From Zeus faber (Eukaryota; Chordata; Actinopteri; Zeiformes; Zeidae), in NCBI GenBank assembly GCA_960531495.1, contig OY482846.1:33005317-33069316 (forward strand): 64,000 nucleotides of DNA. The letters run 5' to 3'. The position numbers were made by a program, and so were the translations under genes. A model generated the notes under the pieces. The model worked only from the letters and a program-made list of their open reading frames with translations. It was not told the DNA's origin and did no database searches. Shown in pieces: positions 12,930 to 25,783 of the stretch. Every line of letters starts with the position of its first letter. Position 1 is the first letter of the stretch.

Positions 12930-13890
12930 CCCTCTATCCCTACGCTGCCTGTAATCTGCCTTGACTCTACCTCTATTCTACCACTGCCTCTGCCTTGATT
13001 CTATCTCTGCTCTACCACTGCCTCTGCTCCACCTATACTCCACCTCTGCCTTGATCCTACCTCTACTCTACCACTGCCTCTGCTCCACCTATACTCCAGC
13101 TCTGCCTTGATTCTACCTCTACTCTATCACTGACTCTACTCTGCCTCTGCTCCACCTATACTCTACCTCTGCCTTGATTCTACCTCTACTCTACCACTGC
13201 CTCTACTCTGCCTCTGCTCCACATACTGTATACTCTACCTCTGCCCTAACTCTGCCTTAACTCTGCCTCTACTCTGCCCCTGTTCTACCTGTACTCTACC
13301 TCGGCTCTACCTCTACCTTTACTCTACCACTGCCTTGGCTCTACCTTTACCTTTACTCTACCATTGCCTCTACTATGCCCCTGCTCTACCTGTACTCTAC
13401 CTCAGCCTTGACTCTACCTCTACTCTACTGTACCTCTGCAGCTACCTTACCTCTGCTGTATTCTCCCTCTCCCTTTACTCTACCATTGCCTTTACTCTAC
13501 CTCTGCCTCCACCTGTACTCTACGGCTATTCTAATCAACCTCTGCTCTACTTTGCCTTTATTCTACTCTGCCTCTACTCTGCCTCTGCTCTACCTCTGCT
13601 CTACCTATACTCTACCTCTGTCTTGACTCTACCTCTACTCTACTGTACTTCTACTCTACCTCTACCTGTACTCAACCTCTGCAACTACTTTACCTCTGCT
13701 CTACTCTACCTTTACTCTACCTCTGCTCTACTCTACCTCTGCCTCTACCTGTACTCTCCCTCTATTCGAATCAACCTCTCCTCTACTTTGCCTTTATTCT
13801 ACTCTGCCTATGCTCTACCTGTACTCTGCCTCTATTCTAATCAACCTCTCTTCAACCCTCCCTCTACTCTACTGTCAACTACTGAAAATA
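12930..13890. repeat. CTCTACC-type pyrimidine-rich minisatellite
   Basis: About 950 bp of irregular hexamer-based repeats (CTCTAC, CTCTGC, CTGTACT) show strong strand asymmetry. The long ORFs here translate to LYLYSTSALP-type repeats and are not genes. Confidence 0.9.
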
Positions 13891-14990
13891 AATACTGGAA
13901 TACATGCAAAATAAAATACATCAATTAGCATTAGCCCACTTCATTTCCTTTCATCCTTTATATTACTGTTCATTTTGAATCGCTTGCAAGTGAACAGACA
14001 CCAGTCATAATATTCCCCCAAACCTCATCCCGATTTGCATCTACCGCCACTCCTCCTTGACTATGGCTCTTTTTCTTCCACTGTCACAAGCTATCACTCT
14101 CCCAAAGACTACCTCTTGCAGAGCCTCGTCCAACCCTCCCTACACTCAGAAGCACTTGTTGTCTTTAATACTCTTCATTTATTTCTGTTGCATAACCTGT
14201 CACAATGTGGGGGAAGTACAACTAATAGCGCCACTAAAACCTGTTGCTGTAAAAAGCCGACCTAGCATTGTCAGCATTCCTTGTACCAAACACAGTTAGG
14301 AAGTAACAAGAAATGCCAAAAATGCTAAATATGTGTTGTGTCTGTCTCCTTATCTTCCCCATATTCTGAAAGGCTCCTTATCAGGAATGGGTTATCGGGT
14401 GGTTTCCCCAAACGATGCAAACCTAGATCAATTCAGCATAATGGCGTTGTTCTCGTGTGTCATTTTGTGTAATTGCATGCTTTTAACACTGCATTTTGCA
14501 TGTACAATTGCTTATATGATTGACATGAAAATATGGCATGGACCCCACATTAAGAACGTAACGGAGTGATATTAGTAGTACTGTACTGACTAGCACTTAG
14601 CGAGGGGAAAAAACACAAAGACAAATTGTTATTTCTCCTATCCCGTTTTGTTTCATTGGATAGTGTGTTCATGAACCAGTCCTCTGTCCCATAATCTATG
14701 AGACCTTTGTGCCAGAGGGATGCAACCAGAGTTCGGCAAGTCGGGTCCCACAGGATGTGTGATCAGCTGTCCTTGATCAGTCTTGTCGTGTATCACTACT
14801 GGGATTGAGAAAAGTATTTTGATAGTGCTTTGGTGCTGACATACACATTGGATCATGTTTTGAGCAAAGCAGCCGCACCGAAAAATTGTTTGAAAGTTTT
14901 CACGAAAACGAGGGCAAAAACAGAGAAAAAATGGGTCAGAAAACCCCCTGACAAACTCCTTCAAATGTGAAACTTGCGAGATAACAGTAG

Positions 14991-15682
14991 GCGTTTTCGC
15001 ACCGCAGGAACTTTTCGTAGCTCAAAGAACTTTTGGAGGAACCTTTTTTTGTGTCCGCACTGCAGGAACTAGCAATGATCGTAGTTCTTATAACGCCTTT
15101 TGGAGGGATTTTTTTAGCGGTGACTCCAGGCATGGACTCACCAGCACGAGAGGAATTATCAGTGACGTAAGTGCACGGTGATTGGTCCAGACGTAAGTCC
15201 ACGGTCCCTGGGACTGAGGACAGTCCTCCCAGTCGAGTGACATCGCTCTGGGTGTGGACCAGCCAAGGTACACTCAGTGGTAATAAAAAAAATAACCAAT
15301 AAAAATAAAAAACATTGTTTGATTGATTGAACTGATTTTGTTTTCAGATGTGTGCCCGTGCCTTATGAAAGTCGGAACAAACTTTTAAATTCCTGTACAC
15401 CTTGTTGATCTAATTTGAGTGAAGATCCAGCATCTGGAATGCTTAGTTCTCGCCTCAAATTTGTTCAGAAACACATTTTAGTGGACTGTTAGGGTGAAAT
15501 CAGTGTATGTTACAGAGTAAATAGAACACAGAACTCACGCTGAAACCCTGTTGGCTTATGTCACTTCCGAGTTCCAGTGTAGTGACCAGAAAAAAATGAC
15601 GGGAGGTATTTAGTTCTTAGGGGACCTCCCCAGTTCCTAGTTCCCCTCAAAGAGTCTCCGGAACGGTTTGGTGCGAAAACGC
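14991..15682. mobile_element. MITE with inverted termini
   Basis: The termini GCGTTTTCGCACC and GGTGCGAAAACGC bound about 690 bp. The inner ends also pair (CAGGAACT with AGTTCCTAGTTCC). No transposase is present. The superfamily is uncertain. Confidence 0.65.
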
Positions 15683-16089
15683 TTTCTGTTGTGTGAGCTC
15701 GCGGCCTCCCGGCCCAGCAGCAGAGTCAGTCAGACAGAAACGTGGGTGCTTCGAGTCCTGGAATATCTGAGGCAAACAGAGAGGCTGTCACGCTGGAGGG
15801 GAAAGAGAAAAAGGCTGATTCAGCCAAATTGCTGATTTCAGAAGAGTGTGACAGACAGAACTGGAGAAAGAGAGATGGAGGAGGCTGATATTCACGGTAT
15901 GGCTTGAGATACCACGCTCTGCCACTTGGTGTGCTGCTGCGCCGCTTTTTTCCCTCGTGGATATGCAATGGCAAATAAAATGATAAAGAAAATACTGATA
16001 TAATGATAATGAGTACAAATGTTATTCTGTAGTGTGAGTTAATGGCAGGTTTAAACCTTTATATAACCATCCCTTCCGATGTCACAACT

Positions 16090-16146
16090 GAGTATGTATA
16101 TCTGAAATAATATCTCTATCTATCTGTCTATCTATCTGTCTATCTG

Positions 16147-16179
<33 letters not shown>

Positions 16180-16210
16180 ATATCTGTCTGTCTGTCTGTC
16201 TCTCTATCTC
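16090..16210. repeat. (TCTA/TCTG)n microsatellite
   Basis: A tetranucleotide array of TCTA with TCTG variants, followed by an unrelated pyrimidine tract. Confidence 0.95.
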
Positions 16211-17014
16211 TCAAATATTTCTTATGTATTTCTTTCTTAATTCATCCCTCTGTCTGTCCTTCTAAACGTCTCTTCCCCCCCCTCTTCCTTCCTGCCTTCA
16301 TTCCTCAGCCTTCCTGAGGTGAGCACCATCACAGCAACAGCAACAGGCCAATGGTGGAGTAAGGAGACTTTAGTGAAAGAAAAGGAAGAGGAACAATACT
16401 CCCAATACTTCTCTTTCTAGGCAGCAAAAATAAATAAATAAATAAATGATCAACTTTCCAGAACAAGAAAGAGACAAACACATTTTTGACCTGGGGCTAA
16501 AGTTAAGGGAAAGGTGCGGAAGATCAGCAGATCGCTCTCTGCAGGAAACCGATGAATGGTAGAAGTGTTTCTACAAAATGCTCATTTGCGTCAGAATTGC
16601 CACCACGTGTCAGTTTTGCTTTGGGGTCACAATGTGGTCAATGTCTTTTTGTTTCGTTTCTTTCTGAAGAATGACTTTTCATTGAAAAACGAACACGTTT
16701 CAGACATTTTTCGAACATCAGGGTTCCAACGTGTGACCACCGTGACACCAGCACAGAAGGCAAAACTTTAAAAAGCATTGTCGACGTGGCCCCAAAAACG
16801 CTCTGACTCAATATGTTATTGTCAATATCAGCCGGTTTTGGGATCTGGAGCTGAATTAAGCGCCTCCCCAAGTTTGTACTTCACTATTTATAACGTGGTC
16901 CAGATATTCCAGTTCAGTGGAGAGAGAGAGTTCTGTCACAGAAGATGCCAAGAAAATCTGTGGTTCCATTCGCCCCTTTCGGTTGACTATTTTTCAACAC
17001 AGACCATCTGAAAA

Positions 17015-17830
17015 TGTTGGTTTAAAACCCCAGTGAATGCTTTACTCATAAGAAACGTACCACTCTGCTGCAGATTTAACATGTTAAATCAAATTTTCGG
17101 AAACAGGAAACTCGCAAAAAAAGTCGACCGGGCTTTATGTTTTGTGCAGGTAAAAAACGGTGGAAACGGCGCATTTTATCAGGTTTTCAGGGTTTTATTG
17201 ACTCTTTTTCACCTCCGCAGATCCGCTCTTTCAGCTAGATACATGCTAACATGAAAGACTGGAAACAGGAAGCCGCGTCGCTTCCTACTGGCAACCCACC
17301 GCTGCAATTCCAAAAAGTAGTAAGGAAATGTGATAATGTTCAATCTCCTTTTCGAAGTGTTTCTTGGTGTATATTTTTTACATGTTTTTTGTACATGTTT
17401 TGAATGACAGTGATTTCATATTTCATTTGAAACTACTGCAATTACCTCATTATATTAAAAGCCTCACGTTGGTTACAGCAGGTTGCCAGGAGGAAGCGAT
17501 GCAGCTTCCTGTTTCCAGTCTCCTACAATAACGTGTATGTAGCCAAAAGAGCTGCTGTACATAGAAGCTATGTAGTACAAAAGACCTGACTTTTTATTTT
17601 TTGGTGTAACATACAAAGACTGTCTGACTATATTGTAAGCTTCTCGTTTTCGAAAAGGAGAACACATGTTTCTTTTAACTCTTAAACGTTCGTCCCCCGT
17701 CGGACTGCATTCCAGCGCAGTGAGAAGGTGCAGCGGCGTGGTAGGTTTCTCAATATGAACAGTTATACAGTAAATGAAGCGAACCAAGCTTTAAATAAGG
17801 CCTGGGTTGAAAAATAGCTAACCTATCCTA
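17015..17830. mobile_element. Long inverted repeat (fold-back element)
   Basis: The left arm has GAAACGTACCACTCTGCTGC and AGACTGGAAACAGGAAGC. The right arm has the complements (GCTTCCTGTTTCCAGTCT near 17503, then GCAGCGGCGTGGTAGGTTTC). The spacer is about 170 bp. It ends AGCTAACCTATCC, shared with the 27.9 kb copy. No protein is encoded; ORFs in the arms are artefacts. Confidence 0.7.
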
Positions 17831-18636
17831 TCGTTTAGTTGGAGCCAATGTGACAAAGATGCTCTTTTTTGACCCTGTGAGCAGGGTTTTGAGATACTGT
17901 AAGGGCTCAATTCAGTGACACAACTCTTTCAATGTTAAGTCTCTTCCTTCAGATCCACTCCTCAGAGCATGTGAAAACAGGGGGAAAAAATTAAATTCGG
18001 CAAGCTGCCGTCACTCACTTGAAAGTCCTCATATCAAGCGTTAATATGTCCAACCGTCTATTTTGGGTTTTTTTAGCTTGACAAGGTTTTATTTTTTTCG
18101 TTGTGCACTGTAACGTTTTAATGTCTTAATAACACCGGGGCTGATGGATCCCCATGAACCTCTATAATTGTCTCCATAAAGTGTACAGTTTAAACAAAAA
18201 ATGCATGGTGGTCTTGTTGAACCACGTCTTGAATGTGCATTGAGAGATATAACAGGGTTTTCTCACGCAAAACATTTAGCACAAACACCAGAAGCAGATT
18301 TTGTTTACGCTCTCACCGCCAAACTAGAAAGCAGCTGAATACCTTCCCTTTTGGGGGAGTCCTTGATCCATAACATATAACTACCGATGGCTTTATAGGA
18401 CTTGGATTCGGTGAAAAGTATAGAAGTAATTATTATTTATTATTATTATCATTATTTTTCAAGTTATTTGAGTTTGTCATATTCACGTGCATTTTATTTA
18501 ATTCGTTTAAAATGAGCTTCCTGAATCCAGGGAGGGATGGGAATCTCTCCTGTCTCAGTCGGATTCCCAAAACATCACTTTAAAAAAAGTGATAGAAAAG
18601 GTTATTATTAAAGGGAACTTTGATTTTATTTATTTA

Positions 18637-18690
18637 TTTGTTTGTTTGTTTGTTTGTTTGTTTGTTTGTTTGTTTTGGGGGGGGGGGCTA
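18637..18690. repeat. (TTTG)n tract with G-run
   Basis: Nine or so TTTG units are followed by eleven consecutive G. The 11.5-20.8 kb interval around it holds MITEs and unique AT-rich sequence with no recognised exon. Confidence 0.9.
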
Positions 18691-20858
18691 CATGAAGGTA
18701 GCACTAAAACAACCAAAATCTTGTTTTTATTTATTCTATTTATTTATGAATTTTATTCACTATTTAATAAATTATGTAATGCGAATCTGGGTAGGATAGA
18801 CAAAAAAAGCAAAATTTCCCCCAAAACTGAAGTATCCCTTTAAACACACAATTTTGGTCTATATAATTGTTCTCTTCCCGTTCCTGCTTTTTTTAATGTC
18901 CAAATATAGCTTCTTCTTTTTTTTTCTTATGTTGTCTTTTTTCAGTGGAATTCAAGTTTCTTGAAAAGCAGATACAGCATTTATGTTCACTTCTTAAAAT
19001 GAGAGCTTTTACCAGCTAGCCACATGCTAGCTGGTTAGCCTCCAGCCAAGAATGATCCATACATGTTTGTTCTACATGTCTGTATTAACCGTATGACTTT
19101 TAAAAATAGCCAAAGCAGAAACACTTTACAACATTTATAGGAGAAAAAATTCCATTGACTAAATTACATATGGTGAACTGAAATTGATAGTTCGTTTTTT
19201 TTCCACGCACACTGTGAACCGCCAAGCTTGCGTAGGTTGTTCGCCAATTGACTAGGAGCAACTGTTTTTATGCCTGATACAAATGACGTCACAACCTGCT
19301 GTCATTCTTTTTTTTTCCCCCCTCAAATGTTCTCAAAGTCTTCTATACACTCTTGATTCTGGGCCTGTCAGAGTGATATATTTCTGATATCGATATATTT
19401 CTTTGTCGAATAATAATAATAGTTCACTGAAATGATCCTGAGAATGTTCTGTGAAGAGGAATGGAATGGTAGAATTTTGATTCAGATGTTTCATAAAGTC
19501 AGGGTTTATTATTATGTGTTATTGAGCAGGCTTTGTATTGTTTCAAAACGGAATCAACATTGCTGTGAATATCCTAGTTGTTTTATTTTCCCCGTCGATT
19601 TGAAACAATGTGGTCATTTCGACGCGTTTAAAACGGACCTACAAATTAAACTATGAGTAATTCATGTTTATTTTTTTGTAGATATAAGTTGTGTTTGTCT
19701 GTCTGACGGATTTGACAGGCTTTAAGTTAATATTAATATATGAATCAGGGCTTCATTCATTTTACTTCCACACAGATATACAGTATATATCGTATTTCTA
19801 CTTCCATTTTTATTCAATTCAGTTGAAAGTCACTTGATGTCACCCTTGTGACCTCGCGCCAAAATTATGATGTCTGTCTGCCCAGTTTTGGGATGAATAT
19901 GTGTTAAAAAAAATAAAAATAACAGTTATAATTATACCAATAACTATAGTATTTATATTTATATCATACTTTCTGTTGTATGTTATGAAACAGTAAAACT
20001 ATGATTGTGACATTTGCTGGTGTGTGCGGCCTTTTGTTTCGACTTGAGTCAAAGTATATATTCCACTGGTTAAATATTACACAACATTCTAAATTCTATT
20101 CAATTTCTTTCTATTCAAGTTGAAATTTTCAAAATTTGTATTTGTGTTTTCTTTTTACTCTTTTGTTTTCTTCTCAAAGGGTGTAAGTGCAGCTTTAATT
20201 TGAGGTAAGTTGGGCATTTAGAGTTTAATGAGTTTAACAGTAAAAGTTTTCTCAGTTTAATAGTAAAATTCAGACACGCCAAAATATTTTTTAAAAGGAC
20301 GTCAGACTTTAATGAAGTTTCACACTCAGTTAATATCCTCGCTAATGTGCAATTGTCGTCTATGTGATACATTTTAATACAAATTTTCACACACAATGAA
20401 ACAGGAAGTGCAAATGTGTGGGTTTTTCTTTCAAAGCAGTGCATAATTTCTGAGATTTGCATAAATAAAATAAAGTTAAAATAAAACACGCTACATCAGA
20501 GGCATGCAGTTGGAAATACAAACGTTACTTTGCAGCATGGACCTATTTTCTGCCTTCAGAAAATAGGTCCAACATTCAACATTCAGCTTATACAAAAAAT
20601 ATAACTTAGAAATATTAAAAACATTCAAATGATCAGGGTGTTATATTATTTTATCAGCAACGTTAATTTTACTTAGCTGTAACTTATAACCTCTAAATAT
20701 TTAAGGAATTGACAAAGAGTCAGGATATTTCTGCTTGTACGTCTGCATTTATATTACATGTACTTTTCAGCTAAATGTTTTCGTTTTGATGCTACGTCAG
20801 AGCTAACTGGCTAAGAGCTAACAGAGCTAAGTGGCTATTCTCCCCCTGCTATACTGTA

Positions 20859-21268
20859 ATGCTGCATTCCATTGGAACTGGGAAGTTGTCATTTCCAAGT
20901 TCCCAGTCGTAAATTTCAACTGGAACTCCCCTGAAGTCGGATTTCGCACTCAGAACGTCGGAAGAGCCTCACCTACGCCAACCTCGAAATCCAAGATGGC
21001 TGCTCCACACATAAACAATTAGTGAAATCTCTAGTAATGCTTGCGATGTTAATAATGTTTTTGTTTTTTGTTAATGACTCTATTTGGAGGTGAACATGTA
21101 CATGTTCGTGGAACCCCAGGGGAGCACTCGACTCCTCGGCCCGAATCCCGAAAGAGCAAGCGCAGCAAAGGAGGCGTCCGTCTTGGTTTTCCGACTGGTT
21201 GTACTAGAAGACGCTCGACTTGGGTGTCAATCCCAGCTCTGACTTCCGAGGTAAATGGAACGCAGCAT
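20859..21268. mobile_element. MITE with ATGCTGCATTCCATT-type termini
   Basis: Left ATGCTGCATTCCATT and right AATGGAACGCAGCAT form 15-bp inverted ends with one mismatch, about 410 bp apart. A clear target duplication was not found. Confidence 0.6.
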
Positions 21269-22345
21269 AATACCAGAGCTCCATGCTCCGGCTAACTGTT
21301 AAGCTCGTAATGGTGGCGGGACCATGCGTGAGTAAACAAGTGGCTGAAAAACCCATGAGGGGTTGTTATTATTATGCTTTGCTTACGCTTGTGGTGTTTT
21401 ATTTTCTCATTGTTTCTCATTCTTAGCGACCCTGTCCTTTGAGTCGCTTCTGGCCACCGTAGGTAGACCTAAACACCATTATCAACTTGTCAACAGTTTA
21501 GGATTCCGCCGAAATCAACATGATTTTTAGTTCTTGTTGTGACTACACTTGTAGGACAATGGAAAAACAGAAACATCAACAACTTTCAACCTTATAACTA
21601 TATATTTTTGGATACAATCCTCTCATGTTGCTTAGTATAAAGCAACATGAGATGTGGCCTCTGCAAAGCCATATCTTTGTTAAATATTTTCATTACACAT
21701 TTCTGTTGCATATTTTGTCATTTTTAATTAGTTTCGGCCATCAGTCATTAATCTAACAAGAAACATTTTTGTAAGTCTCTCAACTTATCAATATCTATTT
21801 TCCCACATTGTCCTGTGTTTCGTAGCCAAATAACAGACTATTTGAGTTTTACAGAAATTGAAGCACTGAAAACAGTGACAGCAAAATGTGACTATTTAGC
21901 AATAAAACCAAATGTACATTTTTAAACAACCGTTTTACCTGAAACATCACGTTTCTTTTCCTGTGCAGTTTTTGCACTCGGACTGTTTTTGCAGACTGTG
22001 GATTTGTCCCCCGTTACCTGCAATGAACTGAGTGAGCAAGCTGTGATTGGGTTGAGGCGGCATTGGGTGGGACAACAGGGAAAACTCCCCTTTTTATTGG
22101 AGGCAATTTAGTCATCTTACGATTTTGAACCTACGGTCCAATTTCTGTGGTGTTTTTTTTCCTTCAGTTTATTACTAACCTACTATCTGACACAAATGGC
22201 CAGAGGTCGAATAACCCTGGTTTGAATCAGTGATTTCCTTCCCTAATCCAGCTCTACGGTGTGTCTGTGTGGGGTCTAGGGGTCTATGCTCGACATGGTC
22301 CGATCTATTGATTTCCTCGTTGAGGAGCGAGTGGCTCTTTCCATT

Positions 22346-22507
22346 TCAGCTGCTGAGCAGCACGATGATGTAGATGAGGAGGAGGCAGATGAGGATGAGC
22401 GTGAAGTTGATGAAGAGCTCCTGCAGGTTCCTCTTGGTCTGCGGGTTCACCTCGATCTGGGACGCCCGGCGGATCGCCGACTTGGTCATGTGCTGCACCC
22501 GCTCCAT
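22346..22507 (-). CDS. pln: Phospholamban, complete single-exon CDS (53 aa)
   Basis: Phospholamban is a sarcoplasmic-reticulum membrane peptide that inhibits the SERCA calcium pump until it is phosphorylated. The 53-residue product starts [20 protein letters not shown] and ends in a hydrophobic helix (about residues 31-51, [20 protein letters not shown]). The PKA site R13-R14-A15-S16 is intact. Residue 17, the CaMKII-site Thr in mammals, is Gln. Of the three mammalian transmembrane cysteines only Cys41 remains (36 is Thr, 46 is Tyr). The Leu/Ile zipper positions are kept. The frame stays open upstream to an ATG at 22607, but the start chosen here sits in a strong Kozak context (GACACCATGG) and gives the family length (52 in mammals). 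As in mammals the CDS is uninterrupted. Any 5' noncoding exon was not identified. It lies between fam184a and rtraf, antisense to both. Confidence 0.93.
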   Translation of the reverse strand: MERVQHMTKSAIRRASQIEVNPQTKRNLQELFINFTLILICLLLIYIIVLLSS

Positions 22508-23339
22508 GGTGTCGAGCGCCAAAACGGGACTTTTTGGGGGGGCACTTGAGTTAGGGTTGTTCAGCTGCTTTGGCGACTTCGCCACGAGGGGGCGCTGGGA
22601 GCTGGACACGGAATCGTCAGTGAAGGTACGTAGGTTGTCCGTCGTTTTGCGTCAAAATTGTTAGCGTTAAATCGTCCGTTCATTTAATTATGTCCCACTG
22701 TCAGTTTTGTCAAGTTTTAGCGCCCCCCCTCTGGCTACTCTCGGCTTTTTATCCTCTCTTTTTCTTCGGGTGTGGTAAGAGGGTTAACTTCTTTGTTCGT
22801 CTTTGCCTGGTTAGAAAAAAAAAAGGGAGCAACAGACATAGAAGGAAAAGATGAAAGACGATGACATTTGGAAGTGATTTTTACATTTACATATATTAAG
22901 GCGCTGTTGTATAACAGAAGATAGTACTTTATCTATCCCCAGTGGGGGAAATTCATGAAATGTGTCACGCGTAAGAAAAAATGATTAATGTTATTGTTAT
23001 TGTGAGGACTGAATTTCTTTTTAATACACACACACACACACACACAAACAAACGCACGCACACACTAAAACTACATTTTTACATCGGTGTGGTCCTTCAA
23101 CATGTATACCCTACATTGTCCTCGTACCTGTTCCTTAAAAACCTTGAGTAAGAGTAATCATCGTCTCATTGTCCCATGAGTTTCTCACATGGGACAAAGC
23201 ATTCTGCCGCTGACATTATTCTGTTTTCCAAGCGTGACAAGATAAGGCACTGCACGTGCTCCTGGTTTGTCCCCTGTTGCTTGTGTGGAAGCAGTTAGGA
23301 GAGTTCCCAGCAGATGACGCTCAGGCACAGACAAGCCGT

Positions 23340-24000
23340 GGTTCATTATTTTATCTTATCCTCATCATATCTTCATCATTATCTTCTCCTAATAATTTCT
23401 TTTATCTTCATCATGATCTTATTCCTAATCGTTATCGTTACCGCTTATCATTATCTTATTCCTAATTCATATCAAATTCCTAATCATTATCTCCTCTTAT
23501 CATTATCTTATACCTTATCTTCATCATTTTCTTATCCTCTATCATTATCTTACCTTATCCTCATGTTATCTTTATCATTATCTTACCTTATCCTTATGTT
23601 ATTGTTATCATTATCTCATCCCTTATCTTCATCACTATCTCATCCTTCATCATTATCGCATCCCTTATCTTCATCATTATCTTACCTTATCCTTATGTTA
23701 TCTTCATCATTATCTCATTCCTTATCTTCATCATTATCTTACCTTATCCTTATGTTATCTTCATCATTATCTCATCCCTTATCTTCATCATTATCTTACC
23801 TTATCCTTATGTTATCTTCATCATTATCGCATCCCTTATCTTCATCATTATCTTACCTTATCCTTATGTTATCTTCATCATTATCTCATTCCTTATCTTC
23901 ATCATTATCTTACCTTATCCTTATGTTATCTTCATCATTATCTCATCCCTTATCTTCATCATTATCTTACCTTATCGTTATCTTAAATCTTGAGTCTCAT
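23340..24000. repeat. 57-bp minisatellite
   Basis: Repeats of CTTATCTTCATCATTATC, CTTACCTTATCCTTATG and TTATCTTCATCATTATCTCA form a 57-bp (19-codon) unit, about seven good copies preceded by degenerate ones. Because 57 is a multiple of three, a 240-codon Leu/Ser ORF stays open; it is not a gene. Confidence 0.92.
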
Positions 24001-24462
24001 CCCTTCATCATTGTCTTATTCAATTTTTTTTTATAAACATAAAAAAAAGAAAATAAATAAATAATAAATAATATTTAAATCCTTATCTTATCTTAATTAT
24101 TATCTCATTGCCTATGTTATCTTCAACTCGTACACAAACACCAAACGTGTCGCCCCTCTCCCCCACAACTAAACTGTGAATTCTGCCCTCAATGTGATTT
24201 CACGTGCGCTCTGTAAGCTGTAAACCGCGTCGGTCAGGAGTCTTTCAGCTGACTCTCTGCCTCCTTCTGAGAGCGTCCCCCCACTGGGTCCCTGTGGGGG
24301 CGAACCCACCCTACGACTGAATTTGGCCCCCGCCTCGTTCCTATAGGGGACAAAAGAGACGTGATGTCGCTCCTCCGGTTTTAAGAAATGTCCTCTGATT
24401 AAATATCCCGTCGTGGAAAATTTCTCTCACAGTTTTAGTGAGTTCTGGTGTGTTGTGTGTAT

Positions 24463-24494
<32 letters not shown>

Positions 24495-24602
24495 GGTCAT
24501 TATAAGACAGGTGGATGCCTTTCATTCCATGGCTGTAGAATCTAATCTTTGTGTCAACGCCAACAGCTGGTGAGTTTAGCACCAAATTAAGCTCCCACGC
24601 AT

Positions 24603-24667
<65 letters not shown>
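24603..24667. repeat. (CA)n microsatellite
   Basis: A perfect CA run of about 32 units. A shorter (GT)n run lies at 24465-24495. Around them (24.0-25.6 kb) is unique AT-rich sequence with a GA-rich patch at 25157-25224. Confidence 0.97.
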
Positions 24668-24675
<8 letters not shown>

Positions 24676-25659
24676 ATATTTGTCATCATTTTACTTATTT
24701 CAAACAAACAACAACAACAAAAGTTCAAACTTATATTGCTGCTGACAACATGCAGTGAGAATGAAACGCTCCCTTTCACACCCACTAATTTCCAAAGCTG
24801 AAGCCTTTAAGGATAACCCGAGGGTGTAGTCCTGTTTTTCTGTGTGTGTATTTTTCTTTCTTTATATCCATCACATTAAAATAAAATTCAAGGTTAATTT
24901 TGAATAATTATTTTGTGTCTTTTTTCTAATTTTCCTTTAGTTCAATTGGCTTTTTAACTACCTTGCCAACTTCATAATAAGGGAACAACTCGCATTGTAC
25001 CCACAGTGTTTAAATAACCCACAACACAGTTCAGTCGTTCTCATTAAATAAAATAAAGACAACTTGGCTTCATACCTTTTCAGACGCAGGAGAATCTTGT
25101 TTAAATGTTGAGGAGCCGATGTTCTGAGTGACCTCACAATCTGATGAACTGAACGGAGGAGGAGGAGGGGAAAGAAAGAAAGAGAGGGAGAGAGAAGGAG
25201 AGAGAGAGAGAAGAGGAGGGGGGGTATCTTATGAAAGCACCAATAGCTATTCCCAAAATATTGTTAAATAACCTATGTTGGGTATTGATTAGAAAATACT
25301 GTCATATTTGATTTTGTCAGTATCACTATATACAATATAATCTTTTACATTATTGTCCTGTATATTCAGCTTGTTATTAATTTACCGGGCAGTGTTTTCG
25401 ACATTAAACATAATTTGGCCTTAATCCAGCTGTATTTTCCTGTCTTTAAAATACAGGGAATTTATTTTGTGAATATGTATTTAATTAGTATTTACTTAAA
25501 AATCTCTATTCTAGTCACTTTTTTTTCTTTCTTTTGGTTTATTTTACATTGCCATTTTTCTTGTTTATTGTTCTGTAATTTTTAGGTTTATATTTATTGT
25601 TTACTTTTATCAATTTGTAACAATACATTTGGTTTAATATTTTCTATCAGTCGGTCTTC

Positions 25660-25783
<124 letters not shown>

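Noticed and set aside
13335-13928. 197-codon ORF rich in LYLYSTSALP
   Set aside because: It is translation of the CTCTAC minisatellite, and other frames are equally open.
22505-22609. N-terminally extended phospholamban starting at 22607
   Set aside because: The in-frame upstream stretch has no resemblance to the family, and the internal ATG has the better Kozak context and gives the expected length.
23314-24036. 240-codon Leu/Ser-rich ORF
   Set aside because: Its length is explained by a 57-bp repeat; there is no signal of a promoter or homologue.
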